Source: Neelides folsomi (lineage: Eukaryota; Arthropoda; Collembola; Neelipleona; Neelidae). From it: DNA of 64,000 nt. This document shows positions 1-11,900 of this stretch, piece after piece (the stretch's first letter is position 1; each line of letters starts with the position of its first letter). The position numbers and the translations under genes were made by a program. Location: positions 62,001 through 126,000 of the forward strand of contig JAQGBZ010000037.1 of the NCBI GenBank assembly GCA_034687125.1, written 5' to 3'. Under the pieces are notes generated by a model that worked only from the letters and a program-made list of their open reading frames with translations, was not told where the DNA came from and ran no database searches.

Positions 1-536
1 ATTATAAAGAAATGGGGTTTAACGAACGGGGTTTAACTTTCTTGTCTTTTAAGATATAATTTCAACTTTGCCAGCCATCACCAACTAGAGTTAAATCTTA
101 ATCAGAATGAACTTTTTAAAACTCTTTTTGCTTCATCCAATATCTACTTTCTCCAGTTGCTCCACTCAATTCAGTATAGCTATTTTTCATTGTATGTCAA
201 TAGTGGATTTGCAAGACGGATTTCTTCAAAATCAATACACCCACATTCGTTTTATTTATTTTAAAGAAATAGGTTTTAAAAAGATTTAATGGGATTGAAT
301 CTTTTCTTTAAACTTTAATGTTTAGATACATTAAGTTTTAACCAATTGTAATATTAAGAGCCTTAGGGCAAGATATTAAGTAGATTTGACCTAAGTGCAG
401 ATAGATAGTATTCATAATAGATTTCAAATTGAAAGTCAAGATTAAATACTAGCTGAAGGGGGTTTAAGTACATTTTACGAAAAAATGTTATTTGAGTAGG
501 ATATTAATATCATTTTGTTCTCGATTACATTTTTAG
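1..536. other. AT-rich non-coding stretch upstream of an EF-hand exon
   Basis: No exon with convincing coding character is seen. It is probably the tail of an intron of the EF-hand gene whose last exon begins at 537. A short direct repeat GGGGTTTAAC occurs at 14-23 and 28-37; nothing else stands out. Confidence 0.5.
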
Positions 537-672
537 CTATCCAACATCTTGGCTTGTGGAAGAACTTCAAGGGAATCCTGAGCTCGCTCGACTCCTTGTC
601 GATAAATTCGTGGATGAAAATGGAGATGGGGAAATCACACCGGAAGAACTCTTCAAAAAACCTTTCTACTGA
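537..672 (+). CDS. EF-hand protein, 3'-terminal coding exon (partial)
   Basis: A pyrimidine-rich acceptor (tttttag, ending 536) opens an exon that reads in one frame to a TGA at 670-672. The exon encodes about 44 residues. Near the C-terminus lies a canonical calcium-binding EF-hand loop, DENGDGEITPEE, with D, N, D, G, I and E at positions 1, 3, 5, 6, 8 and 12. It sits between the helix ELARLLVDKFV and the tail LFKKPFY. The remaining exons must lie upstream of the window, so the family cannot be named; it could be a calmodulin-like or multi-domain EF-hand protein. A possible polyadenylation hexamer AATAAA lies at 950-955. The long minus-strand frame across the same bases is a shadow. Confidence 0.75.
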
Positions 673-1816
673 TGATAGAAAAAACGGTAGAAGATTCGCA
701 ATGTATTTCTCATGCATTTCGGATTGAAAGACCACATTAGATTTCTTCATCTTTCTGAAGAGATGTTTAATTAAACGTCACGTTACTTTGTTTAAATCTC
801 ACAATATGCTCCGAAAAGAATTATAGTTACCTGGAATATTTATCATGTGCTGTCATCCACACTGATGACAGTACATGTATGTTAAGATCTTATATCAAAA
901 TCATTACTTATTGTAAAATAAGATATTTAAAATGTTTATAGGAGAATGAAATAAAATCGCGAACCCGTTTATTTCTAGATAATAATGGGCCATCTCCTTT
1001 AACTTATTTTGCATTAGCAATTAAATATTTATATAAAAAATTTAATGGACGTAGGCATAATAATCTGCACATAGTAAGGTATGAATTTGTAAATGTTCGC
1101 AAATTTAGTCAAAATTCTGAGCCACGTCAATTTTGAAATGAAAATCTACAAGAAATTCTTATAAAATAAAATATGAGCACCTCAATCATTATATTAGCTA
1201 AAAATGAAATGCTTGATATTAATCAACAATCAATGCGTTTGTTTAAGAAATATAATGTTCTGAATATCCATCTTGAATAAAATGATATTACTTATGTAAT
1301 CATACGAGTAATGTAACATCTGTTAAACGTTTAGTTACAATTAAACGTTCATTAGATCGTGTAGAATGTATCTACCTAATTATATTTGATCATGATGTAA
1401 ATGGCATTATAGCCTTATTAGTTAATACTGTGTACAGGTAGGTACTTAAAGATAGTTATTCAATTGAATAAAGAATATATTAATTATATATAAAAGAATT
1501 AGCAATATAGTATAGTCAATAAAAAATATTATTTCCTTCATGCTTCAAGACACTTAATAATCGCATATGTTCAATTGCTAGGTTCAATTGCTCATTGTCA
1601 GTGCATAAAAATAAATCATAATGCAATTTTGAGCGAAAAATTGACCTATTCGTCATCGTCATCTTTAATAAAATTTCATTGATTAAAAACAGCATGATTA
1701 AAATATTTAAAAAACAATTGCAGATCAATATTGCTTAAATATATCCATTTTTACGCTCCTTGTCAATCTCCATAAAATAGTGCATAATAAAAATGGATAA
1801 AATTTGAGAGGTTGCA
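673..1816. other. Intergenic, AT-rich
   Basis: This stretch separates the end of the EF-hand gene from the 3' end of PPCS. The two genes converge. It holds the probable 3' UTR of the EF-hand gene (AATAAA at 950-955) and many short A/T runs. No coding or RNA feature is supported. Confidence 0.6.
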
Positions 1817-3227
1817 TTAACTTTGAATATTTCTACAGTGGAGAGATTTGAGAAAAGCTGGAACCACTTCGGTTTTAGCTTTAAATTCCCTGAGATGATC
1901 CAAATGCTTTCGAACCAGTTCCTCAACGATCAAATATTCAATTTCAGGAGATTCACCCGAGTTCTCAATTTTTGTCACAGTTCCATCTCTCTCGACAAGT
2001 GTAACGCACTTCTTATAATTATGCAACAAATTGGCTACAACCAACTAAAAAAATTGTTAGAATTTAGCAAATCATTAAAATTGTAATTTTAAATGTCATT
2101 CATAATCATTATATAATCTAGGTTTTTACATGATGATTATATTTTTTCAAAGCAAGAAGAGCTTTTGGCAAAAGGAGACCCTCGTCAGTTTCCAACTTGA
2201 AAGAAACGATGAATGAATTTGGAGCCCATTTGTTCGTTAAAGGCCGAAGCATTTTTGGAACCAGAGAAAAAATTACACCGGGTTCAGTGTCTGATTGCAA
2301 TTTATGTCGCGGCTATCACATAAAATTATTAGATATATTTAATAAAAATGATTTTTTGGATTGAAATACCCTTATAAACTTGATTATCAATTCACCATTC
2401 TTTCTTTGGGAATGTAAAAGTCAGATACGGCTGCAGCCAAGTATAGCATCCCCATAGGTCCAATTGCATTCAATTCTTTCGAGATTCCTTGAAGAAGCCA
2501 AAGGTAATCACCGAGAGTTACAAATGAGATCATTAAGTAATCGTTCAGATACTTTTTCCGCTTCAGCAAAATCATCCGAATTTTGTCGGCTTCGTTTTCT
2601 CTAACTATTTTTAAACTGTTAGTTTCATATCGAATAGGTATTTGGCATATATGAAATTTAATGAAAATTTAGCATATTCGAAGATTTGAACCTTTAATGG
2701 AGTTATCGTCCTCGAGCTCAAGGAGTTGAAATGGATGAGGGAAATGTCTCGCATATGGCTCAAAGCTCTTTTGTCTATTTAATAATTAATAAATTGAAAT
2801 TAAACATATTTCATATAAAAGGAAAAATAGCAATTAAAGTGTTTTTCAGTTTCCTCAATAAAATACAATATAAAAGATTAGAGAATACATAGAATAAGTA
2901 CCGATATAAGAAAATTACTCGATAATTCTTTTCCAAAAGTATTTCTGTTGATGCCGCACCGCGAGTACCAGAACTAAAGTTATCAACAAAACGTACTGTA
3001 TTTTGTTCTAACGGAACGGAAGTTCCTCCTGAAGTGACGAGAACGATTCTCATATTTTCTGGTGATTCTTTAATGAAATTTCTCACTTTTCCTATGTTGG
3101 CTTCAAAATTCTCTGGTGGTTGCATTTCGGAGAAAAAATTCTCCCAATGTTCAGCATCTTGATTAGATGATGAAGATGGAACGTTAATGTCGGGTAAAAA
3201 TGATGTCACTTCGATTTTACTTGACAT
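1817..3227 (-). CDS. PPCS: Phosphopantothenate--cysteine ligase
   Basis: The enzyme joins cysteine to 4'-phosphopantothenate in cytosolic coenzyme A synthesis. Five exons (complement): 2902-3227, 2692-2774, 2396-2604, 2130-2312 and 1817-2044. They give an open frame of about 342 residues; the human enzyme is about 311. Family landmarks are visible in order. [17 protein letters not shown] and the following [11 protein letters not shown] form the nucleotide-binding start. Then come the [10 protein letters not shown] segment, [16 protein letters not shown]...[11 protein letters not shown] in exon 4, and VVANLL in exon 5. All introns are GT-AG and every join keeps frame. The start at 3227 is the first ATG of the exon. 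Its N-terminal 40 residues, rich in Ser and acidic residues, are not conserved and could include a wrong start. The gene is divergent from RPL7A with about 510 bp between start codons. Confidence 0.93.
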
Positions 3228-3738
3228 GTTATCAAATCTATAAACATTTTACATTTAATTATTTAATTACAATTAATTACATTGTGCATTGAAAAAAATA
3301 ATAATTGTACAATAAATTTTAAATTTTAAACATTAAACGTGACATTTATTTCATATTTGTCTTACCCTTATTAAAATTTTAAAAGGTAAAGTTGATTATA
3401 TACTTAATTACTACAAATTTAAAACCATTTACATTAATTAACTAATTTTTATGTTTTTATTTAATTTACATTATTTATTTATTTGAATTATTTTTCATAA
3501 ATTAGTTTAGGATCTTAAATTTTTCTCAATACACCCATGTTACTTAAACTTCTATTGCCATGCAATACATAAGGTGCCCTCTACTGTAAATGTGGTTGTG
3601 GTAGATGGCGGACTCTATGTTCGCCATGCCGGTTCCAAACCAGCGTGTTGAAGCCATTCACTTCGAGTCCACGGACTGACTCGATCGCCGGTCGGAGATC
3701 GTGAAGAAATTAGTTAATTAATCTCAATTAGAACAACC
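3228..3738. promoter_or_regulatory. Divergent promoter region between PPCS and RPL7A
   Basis: About 510 bp separate the two start codons. The left part is very AT-rich. From about 3590 to 3715 base composition rises sharply (for example the GATCGCCGGTCGGAGATCG block near 3683), as expected for a 5' UTR and promoter of a highly expressed ribosomal protein gene. No TATA box or transcription start can be fixed. Confidence 0.45.
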
Positions 3739-5159
3739 ATGGTTCAGAAAAAGGTTAGTACAATATCATTATCAACCCTTATTCATCAATTCGAGTCAAT
3801 TTGAGTTCATATGATGATCTCTCATCGTTGTAATGATCCCTGAGTTTCCAACACATGCACTACCATCTGAGAACCCATTTTCCATATTTCAATCTTAATT
3901 ATCATTAACTAATAAACATTTTCAACTATTCTAAATGAATTTATTTATCATTAGGGAAAGAAGAAGGTGTTGGGGAAAAAGGTGGCTGCCCCTCCACCGC
4001 TCGCGACCAAGAAGATGGAATCGAAGAAGCAGAAGAACCCGCTCTTTGAGAAGCGTACCCGGAACTTCGGAATTGGTCAAGACATCCAACCAACCCGTGA
4101 CCTGAGTCGGTTCGTTAAATGGCCGAGATACATCCGTGTCCAGAGGCAAAGACGCGTGTTACAAGAGAGGCTCAAGGTCCCACCTCCAATCAACCAGTTC
4201 AACCACACTGTCGACCGCCAGACAGGTTAGAAGCTTTATTGCACTATGTAGTGCACCAGGGGAACCTGGTTGCATAATGACGGTGCTTAAAGACCGGTAA
4301 GATTATTCAATAATTCTCATTTTGGACGGTTCTATAACGAAAATTCCTCCATTAGCGAAACAACTCTTCCGTCTTTTGGACAAATACAAGCCAGAGCCGA
4401 AGGCTGTGAGGAAAGCCAAGCTCAAGGCTGTGGCTGATGCCAAGGCAAAGGGAAAGGACGAGCCTCAGCCCAAGAGGGCTTTGTCTATCAAGCAAGGAGC
4501 TAACTGTGTTGTGCGAACCATTGAGCAGAAGAAAGCTCAATTGGTGGTCATTGCCCATGATGTTGATCCTCTTGAGGTAACTTGAAAATGACTATTATTA
4601 AATTTTTATTTATTTACATGATGTATTCTATGAATTTCTTCACCTGAAAATACGTGTTGATTACAATCGAGCTTTTTAATTCTGATGGGCATTATCAATG
4701 CTAATTATTCCCATTTCATGGAATAAAATTTAAAGTTTTGGTTATCTTTTTCTAGTTGGTCCTTTTCATGCCGACACTCTGTCGTAAGATGGGCATTCCA
4801 TATTGCATTGTCAAAGGAAAGGCTCGTCTTGGACGCCTTGTTGGAAGGAAGACTTGCACTTGTGTTGCTATCAATCAAGTAAGATACACATATTGATTAT
4901 ATCTCAATTGTTATATTTTTCTGGGGAAATGGAAAAATTGAATTTGTTTAATAATAATTTGATTAATTTTTAGGTTGAAAGCGGAGATCGGAGCCAATTT
5001 ACGAAATTGTTGGAAGCCATCAAGACGAATTTCAATGATCGACATGACGAACTTCGTCGTCACTGGGGCGGTGGAGTCCTCGGAGCCAAGTCTGCCGCTA
5101 AGGTTGCAAAGATTGAGAGGGCGAAGGTGAAAGAAGCTGCCCAGAAAGTCGGAGCATAA
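3739..5159 (+). CDS. RPL7A: 60S ribosomal protein L7a (eL8)
   Basis: Structural protein of the large ribosomal subunit. Five exons: 3739-3753, 3955-4225, 4356-4576, 4756-4878 and 4974-5159. They encode 271 residues, close to the usual length of about 266. The tiny first exon encodes only MVQKK, typical of ribosomal protein genes. Conserved landmarks are [77 protein letters not shown] and the C-terminal [13 protein letters not shown]. All introns are GT-AG and phases match. Introns 1 and 3 contain box C/D snoRNA-like sequences, in line with RPL7A hosting U24 and U36 snoRNAs in vertebrates. Polyadenylation hexamers lie at 5170-5175 and 5247-5252. Confidence 0.97.
3805..3874 (+). ncRNA. Candidate box C/D snoRNA in RPL7A intron 1
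   Basis: A perfect C box ATGATGA lies at 3811-3817 and a D box CTGA at 3867-3870. They are flanked by a short terminal stem, GTTC (3805-3808) with GAAC (3871-3874). An internal CTGA at 3840-3843 can act as D' box. Length is about 70 nt, which is typical. The sequence before D' (TAATGATCC) is complementary to the universal 3' end of 18S rRNA, GGATCATTA. The sequence before D (ACTACCAT) is complementary to the conserved 18S ATGGTAGT element. The boxes and stem are seen; target assignment is inference. Confidence 0.6.
4231..4290 (+). other. Paired hairpins in RPL7A intron 2
   Basis: Two adjacent strong hairpins fill the centre of a 130-bp intron. One is GCACT/AGTGC at 4241-4254. The other is ACCAGG/CCTGGT with a GGAA (GNRA-type) tetraloop at 4255-4270. 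No C/D boxes and no clear H or ACA box were found, so no RNA class is assigned. Confidence 0.35.
4613..4690 (+). ncRNA. U36-type (yeast snR47-like) box C/D snoRNA in RPL7A intron 3
   Basis: C box ATGATGT at 4618-4624, D' box CTGA at 4644-4647 and D box CTGA at 4682-4685. Thirteen bases before D' (TGAATTTCTTCAC) are the exact complement of the conserved 28S segment GTGAAGAAATTCA. Twelve bases before D (CGAGCTTTTTAA) are the exact complement of the universal 18S segment TTAAAAAGCTCG; the two bases next to D can pair by G-U wobble. The +5 rule puts 2'-O-methylation on an A at each site. As remembered, vertebrate U36 and yeast snR47 guide 18S and 28S adenosines in these regions, and vertebrate U36 also sits in RPL7A introns. 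The terminal stem is weak, so exact ends are uncertain. The rRNA segments are from memory. Confidence 0.8.
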
Positions 5160-6399
5160 ACTTTTTAATAATAAAACTTCCTTTTAACTGTCAACCTTAT
5201 TCGTAATTAACATCTGCGAATAATTGTTATCGTTGGTTGTATGGTTAATAAAACAGAGATAAAATGACAATCTTTTTCATTTCTTTTTCCTCATTTCTTA
5301 ACTATAATTCATTACATTATATTATTAGTAGAAAATAAAAATAAACAATTCAGGGTTGCTCGGAATGCATACTTTCAACTGCAATATTGGTTATTCCAAG
5401 GCTCTTTCAAACTACTTAATACATTAATTTCATTTTAACCACCTAATAAGTAATAATTTTCGTTAATGAAGAGGAAAGTGGAAGTTAAATTTTTTCATAA
5501 TTTTCTTTCATTGGCGCATTATTGACGTCATACTTATTGATTGTCATTAAATTGGTGTCGTCGGTTGAGAAGTTGAGGAATAAGATTCTAAAAGGAAATC
5601 ATTTAAGGGGAGAATAGCCACGGGGTAGTAATAAATATGAATAAAGTGATAATAAGTTTTAACAAGAAACTTCCTCTTCATTCTACACGGAAGACGGATG
5701 CATGAAATAATGCACAAGTATGTAGCTCGTTGATAATATATTATAGTCAATTAACCATCAAGACGATTCCGTGCATTGTCATAGTACATCGTCCACTCAA
5801 TCCAACCAAACTCCCAAGTCCGCTAGTGCAAATGGTAAATTATATCAGGGCTCAAAGTATTCAAGGTCGTATCTTTGCTCGACCGTATGCAAGCTTAGAA
5901 CATTCTGGTTGCTATATTGCTATACTATCATAGAAGCAGAACATTTCACATTCAACTCTGGTGCTTCAATATTCCTAGACATTTAATCCATCTTCCTTCA
6001 CTTGTCTATTAATTTTGCTTATCTCAAAGTTCACTACAAAGTTCACTAAAAGGTACCTAGCTTTTGGAATGATAAGTTGATAAGGTAGGTTGAAGTGTTG
6101 AAGTATTTAAAACTCTGCTCTGTGCTGTGATAAACACTCGTACAGACAATTGAACCTCGAGGTAAAAGCCGGCTATTCTGTCAAACATCCACAAAACTTG
6201 ATTAAGATAGACAGTCGTGTCATACATCTCTTGACTTCTACACATTTAACCGTGGTCGTTCTTTTGATTTCAAAAAAAATCCAATTAAAAGGTAAAAAAT
6301 TTAATTTGGGCTAATTGATTCGTGCATGTCAAATTATAAAATTTAAAACAGCGTGGTTATATTATTCATTATGAATTAAATGTAACTAACTTTATTAGA
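5160..6399. other. Intergenic between RPL7A and SCCPDH
   Basis: This contains the RPL7A 3' UTR with two AATAAA hexamers (5170-5175, 5247-5252), then about 1.1 kb without a supported gene. The short frames around 5550-5990 and 6057-6245 have no recognisable protein character. A 3' splice acceptor (tttattag, ending 6398) immediately before the SCCPDH start suggests a non-coding first exon of SCCPDH somewhere in this stretch. Confidence 0.55.
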
Positions 6400-8329
6400 A
6401 TGGCGAGGAAATACAATATCATTGTGTTCGGGGCCACTGGGTTCACTGGGAAGTTTCAAGTTGAAGAGATCGTGAAGACTTTGGCAAAGGAAGGAAGTCG
6501 TAAATTCACTTGGGCAGTCTCCGGAAGATCTGCAGACAAACTCGATGAGATTCTTAAAGAAGTCTCTGATGCAACTGGTATGATTTTCGAAATAATTCCA
6601 TTAAAAACCATCATTATAATATCAAATACCTAATTATATTCATTTAATCGTATGTTTAATTTTAGGAGTAAACGTGAAGAATGCGGATAAAGTGATTGCG
6701 GATGTCGGGGACGAAGAATCGCTTCGACAAATGGCAAAGCAATGTGACGTTGTCATCAATTGCGTTGGCCCTTACAGATTCTGGGGAAAGGCTGTTGTAA
6801 ACGCTTGTGTTGAAGAAGGCACAAGTCATGTCGATGTGAGCGGTGAACCCCAATTTCTTGAAGAGACCCAGCTTTTGTTCCATGAGAAAGCCAAAGGAAA
6901 GGGAGTTTATATTGTTGGTTCATGCGGATTTGATTCGATCCCTGCAGACATTGGAACTATTTTCTTGGAAAAAAACTTTAACGGTAATATTAATCAACAA
7001 GATTTTATTTTCTACATATTTAATTTTGTTAATGAACGTGATTTTTAATTATTTCTTCAAATATTATAGGAGACTTAAACTCTGTCGAAGCTTATCTAAC
7101 AACCCATGACCCAATGGTATGATATAATTAGTGTAAGTGTAATAAATGTCATCTTTGATTAAATAGATTTTTGTTTTATAGAACTCTCCAGTACATTATG
7201 GAACTTGGCACTCAATAATTCATGGAATTGCTCATGCGAGAGAACTTCGTCCAATCCGTGAAAAACTTTTCACAAAATCTCTCCCTAAATCGCGCTTTAA
7301 GCTTAATGCAAGGTAAATAATTAACAATTATTTTATCAAGGTTAATCAACCGTGTGTAAAGCAGTAAAAAAATAATCATATTAAAATATTTAATTTCAGG
7401 TCGATTCTTCACAAGAATGAAGATTTAAATTCTTGGGCTTTGCCATTCCCTGGCTCTGACCGACCAGTCGTCTTACGATCTCAGAGATACTTTTACGAGG
7501 AGGAAAAGAAACGCCCAATTCAGATGCAAGCGTACTTTAAACTTCCAAGTTTCATCTCTGCTATCGTTCTCATTGCTGGTGTACTTTTCCTTGGCGTTAT
7601 GGCCCAATTCAGCATCACCAGAAAACTTCTCGAAAAGGTAAATATCACAATTTATCCTTTACAAACTTACACATCTGACTTTATGGAGTGCTTAAGTATA
7701 ACACTAGTTAAAATAAATTAATTTTCTTGCAGTATCCAAGATTCTTCTCTTTTGGAAAGTTTTCTCATGAAGGACCAACAAGGGAACAAGCGAATGCGAA
7801 TAGCTTCACTTACATTTTGTTTGGAGAAGGATGGAGCGAGAAGCTTTTGGAGGGATCAGATGAACATGTCGAAAAACCAAATAAACGCCTTACGATTAAG
7901 GTACAAATAATAATATGCTTTCGCTTATTTATATTTACACATAATCCGATGAGTTTTCTTGTCTATTTAACTAAAATATATTTATGTGAGCATATGTAGT
8001 ATTCATTCAATATTTAAAAAAAAATTTTAAAACAAATTAGGTACATGGAAAAAATGTTGGATATGGAGCAACGAACACTTGCCTTCTTCAAGCCGCACTA
8101 AGCATCCTATTCGAAAAGGATAAAATGCCATCAACGTAAACTTACTTTGAAATTTTATATGTAACATTATATCTTTTAGCAAATTATAACAAATCATTTA
8201 AAAATTATTTTTTCCTATTTTAGGGGTGGTGTTTACCCTCCAGGATACGCATTTGCGAAAACAACCATCATTGAGAGGCTCAACTCTCATGGAGTAACCT
8301 TCACTGTCGCGGAGTCAAGGAAGAAATAG
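6400..8329 (+). CDS. SCCPDH: Saccharopine dehydrogenase-like oxidoreductase
   Basis: A member of the saccharopine dehydrogenase-like membrane protein family, found on lipid droplets and in mitochondria; its substrate is not established. Eight exons: 6400-6577, 6666-6983, 7070-7116, 7182-7312, 7400-7637, 7733-7900, 8041-8135 and 8224-8329. They encode 426 residues, matching the usual length of about 429. The N-terminal Rossmann motif is VFGATGFTGK (residues 9-18). It is followed by WAVSGRS, VINCVGPYRFWG, YIVGSCGFDSIPAD, then a hydrophobic membrane segment (FISAIVLIAGVLFLGVMAQF) in exon 5. The C-terminal GGVYPPGYAF block is in exon 8. All introns are GT-AG with consistent phase. An AG immediately upstream of the ATG points to a spliced 5' UTR. 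The gene converges on ABCA. Confidence 0.95.
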
Positions 8330-8912
8330 TAATATTCATATTCATGCCTTTAATGATGATTACAACTGATTGTCGCTAATTACAATTGATAAGTATTTAT
8401 AAAGTATGTAGGTATATGTAAGTAATAATATTAATGTTCTTATTTGTATTCTTTTTTCTGGTTTAAAATGAATTTAAACGCTTTAATAATCTTGTTAACT
8501 CTATGCTTTAAAAGCTGTTATAATAACCATTTAAATTAATTATGTAGATATAAGAAATCTCTATTAAATTGTTCAAAAATTTGTTAAAATTCGTATTATC
8601 CAAAATGTAATAAATAACTTCATTCCTCTTTAATTTCCATATTCTTTATTAAATATTCGTATATACTCAAAAATTGCTTCTTTCGAAAATATGCCGATTT
8701 TATCGTTTAAGTCTCATATAAACTTTCCTTTTATTATAACATTAAATGCATAACACAAAGGTTAAATATATATAGTTTGAGATTCACGTTGTTTAATAGG
8801 TAGGGCGTTAGACTATTTTTAATCAGTGCAGACCAGGTAAACATTGTTATTAGATTATAACCTCGATTAGATTACTATTAATACTTTTAAAGCTAAATTA
8901 TTTATCACATTT
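8330..8912. other. Convergent 3' regions of SCCPDH and the ABCA gene
   Basis: Only about 580 bp separate two converging stop codons. A plus-strand AATAAA near 8609-8614 could serve SCCPDH. Minus-strand hexamers (TTTATT on the plus strand near 8645 and 8730) could serve the ABCA gene. No other feature is seen. Confidence 0.5.
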
Positions 8913-11900
8913 TCAGTGTTCCATTCCATCTTTTTGGTTAGAAGCAAACTTCACGAAAATCTAAAAGGAAAAATCATATTATGATCAATTATGTAGAATG
9001 AAAACTCATGTAATATTAAATAATAGAAATTACATCATCAAGTGTAGTTTGAGATACAGAGTAATCTTCAATAAGTTCCTCGTCCTTTGACAGATGCATA
9101 AAATCAAATATGTCACTTAATTTGATGTCTTCTTGAGGAATGTTAAACTTCATTTGAGTGCAATGGGTATCTTCGAGTTTGGAAGAGCTCAAGTTTTCCG
9201 AAATCTTCGCAATGAAAGATTTTTGATTTTCTAAAGAGCATCTCACTGTCATAGTGTAACCCTTCCCAAATCTAATTTAAAAACCAATCATTTAAACCAA
9301 TTATAATAATTATGATAATTCAAATTATTAATCAAGGTAAATTAAGAGAGTACTGATATTAACAATTAAAATTTTAAGTATTACCTATTCTTCAAATGTT
9401 GTAAACTCCCAATGCACATGAATTTTCCATTAACCATGATTGCAAGACGAGAACAAAGCGCCTCGCATTCTTCCATTGAATGAGAAGTTAGCACAATCGA
9501 CTTCCCATTTTTGACTAGCCTCAATATTACTTTCCATAATTGTCTTCTAGCACCAGGATCCATTCCACTGGTTGGTTCATCCTATTTATTGAAAATATAA
9601 ACTACATTTAATAAATTCAAAAATCTACAAATATATAATTGTGCATTTTTTGTAGTAATTTATTCTAGGGTTAAAATATTAACATACCAAAAATACAAGA
9701 TCAGGATCTCCAATTAATGCAACCGCAGTTGATAACTTCCGTTTGTTTCCTCCCGAATAAGTTCCACACCTTTTATCAGCATATCGACCCAGGCCAAGAG
9801 TTTTTATAAGATGATCTTTTGCCTATAAAACCACATTTTTGACTTAATAATCACAATATTACTGTATGAATTGTTTGTAAGTTGTGTTTAAAATTGATTT
9901 TTTTTTCATTTGTGTAATCTCATTTGCAATTGTTTTATATTTCTTATCTTACCTTGTTTGTTGACGTGTTTGACATTCCCCTTAATCTTCCATAGAGGCA
10001 CAATTGTTCATGAGCATTTAACAAGGGGTCCAGACCATCTTCTTGTGGACAATATCCAAAATGGTTCCTTGCTGAATCCAAATGAGATGAAACGTCGAAT
10101 CCGCAGATAGAAGCTTTTCCTTTCGTTATTTCAACATCCCCAGTGAGCATCTAAATGTTAAGTACATACAATTAATTAAATTGAATCTTGAATTCTTTCA
10201 ATATTGAACGAGTTTTGATATTGAAATTTTTCTCATAATTGTAATTTTACTTTAAATGTCGAGGTTTTTCCTGCACCGTTTACTCCCAAAAGTCCAAAAC
10301 ATTCGCCTTTGTCAATATAAAAACTTATTTTGTTCACTGATGGAATTTTCTTTCTTGGGTAGATCTGTTAAGTATTTTGTATAATTATTAAGAAATATTG
10401 TATATACAAATAAGAAATATGTTAATAACCTTAAAACGAATAAAGTTTTAAAAAACAAAAAACTACTTTTGTCAAGTTAACTGATACAAGAGGAGAATCG
10501 TCATCTTTTGCTAAATTGAGAACACGTTCTTTCTCACGCTTCACATCTTCGTCATCCTCTTCAACATCCTCGATCTTGATATTTATTACATTTAAAATTT
10601 GAGATGAGATATAATAAATGTGTATTATTAATAATATTTACATATAGCAAACACATTATTTGTAAGTTCTCACCAATTGACTCTTTTTACATCTTTTGAA
10701 ACAATGAAAGATGAAATAAATGTATTCGAAGAATAAGTTCAGAATGAAAAAAAATAATCCAAGGATCAATAAGAAAAATAACATTTTCCCTATTATATCC
10801 CAGTCAAATCTGTCTTTCGGGGGAAGCTTTATCTCTGAAAAAAAAATCACATACCCATGATTAAAATGATATAACAATAATGTTAATCACTGAAATAAAA
10901 ATTTCCAAAAAAATAAGTTTATACCGAATTTGTCAGAAGCCGTTTCAATAACATCAATTTTTACTAATTCCACAAGGCCCCTTCCAAGACAGTATTGAGG
11001 AAATATGAGGAATACTTTTTTCAAAATGTTCCCAATTTCGTCAAGTTCCTTAAAAATTAATTAATCCAATGAGAAGCTGTACATGTTTATTATCTTTGAT
11101 CTGTGTAATTTCAATTTTATCGTACCGGATCTCCAAAAGATTCAAGAACAAATGTGGAAACAGTAGTAATAACTCCAATAAAGAGATTCGAGCAAGCCAA
11201 TACGACAAAAGCCGTGCTTGGAATCCGAAAGAAGAAACTTGCTGGATACATGAGGGGAATGCTTGCCCACCTAATTAGGAAATTATTCGAATGAATGAAA
11301 ATCACCCGTTAAATAAATCAGTTTATTAAAATTCTTCAAAAATCAATTTAATTCTTACCCATAAAACACCAAAAGGCAGATAAAGGAAGCAATGCTTTCC
11401 TTTGAAATGTAGGCTTTTGCATCAAATATTATGAACAATATAACACAAAGAATGACCGGGATAAGATATTTTGCCTAAAATAATTATAAATGTTTATTTA
11501 GGATCAAAAAGTATTACAAATAAAAATGTAGATTTAATATTTAAAGATAATGTGAAGCTTACAAAATCGAATAGAATATTGGCCACCCAATATGTAATTG
11601 GTTTGACTCCAGAAACAAGGTGAAGATGTTTACCACCTCTTACCCTCTCTTCAATGAGATAAACAGTAAAAGAAGCTGGAATGAAGGATAATGCAAAAAT
11701 AATACAAATAGCATGGACAACCCCGAGACCAGCAACTTTCCTGATTAAAAAAAATAAATGTTAGCAATGAAAGATTGTAATCAAATTCTTACAACTTACA
11801 AATTTTCCTTAGACATTTGAGATTCAGTTAAATTTAAGGGATGATTAATGGCAGTGATTCCAAATTCATCAGTCTGATTTTTAAACTCGTCAGGGAGCAT

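Noticed and set aside
1080-1450. Possible mitochondrial or transposon-derived insert
   Set aside because: Very AT-rich, but no recognisable protein or RNA block on either strand.
3599-3641. Box A/box B-like sequences (TGGTAGATGGC and GGTTCCAAACC) before RPL7A
   Set aside because: The boxes are only about 30 bp apart, too close for a tRNA, and no cloverleaf forms. The stretch fits an RPL7A leader.
8797-8835. GGTAGGGCGTTAGACT resembling a tRNA D-arm
   Set aside because: No box B or stems follow; it lies in the ABCA 3' region.
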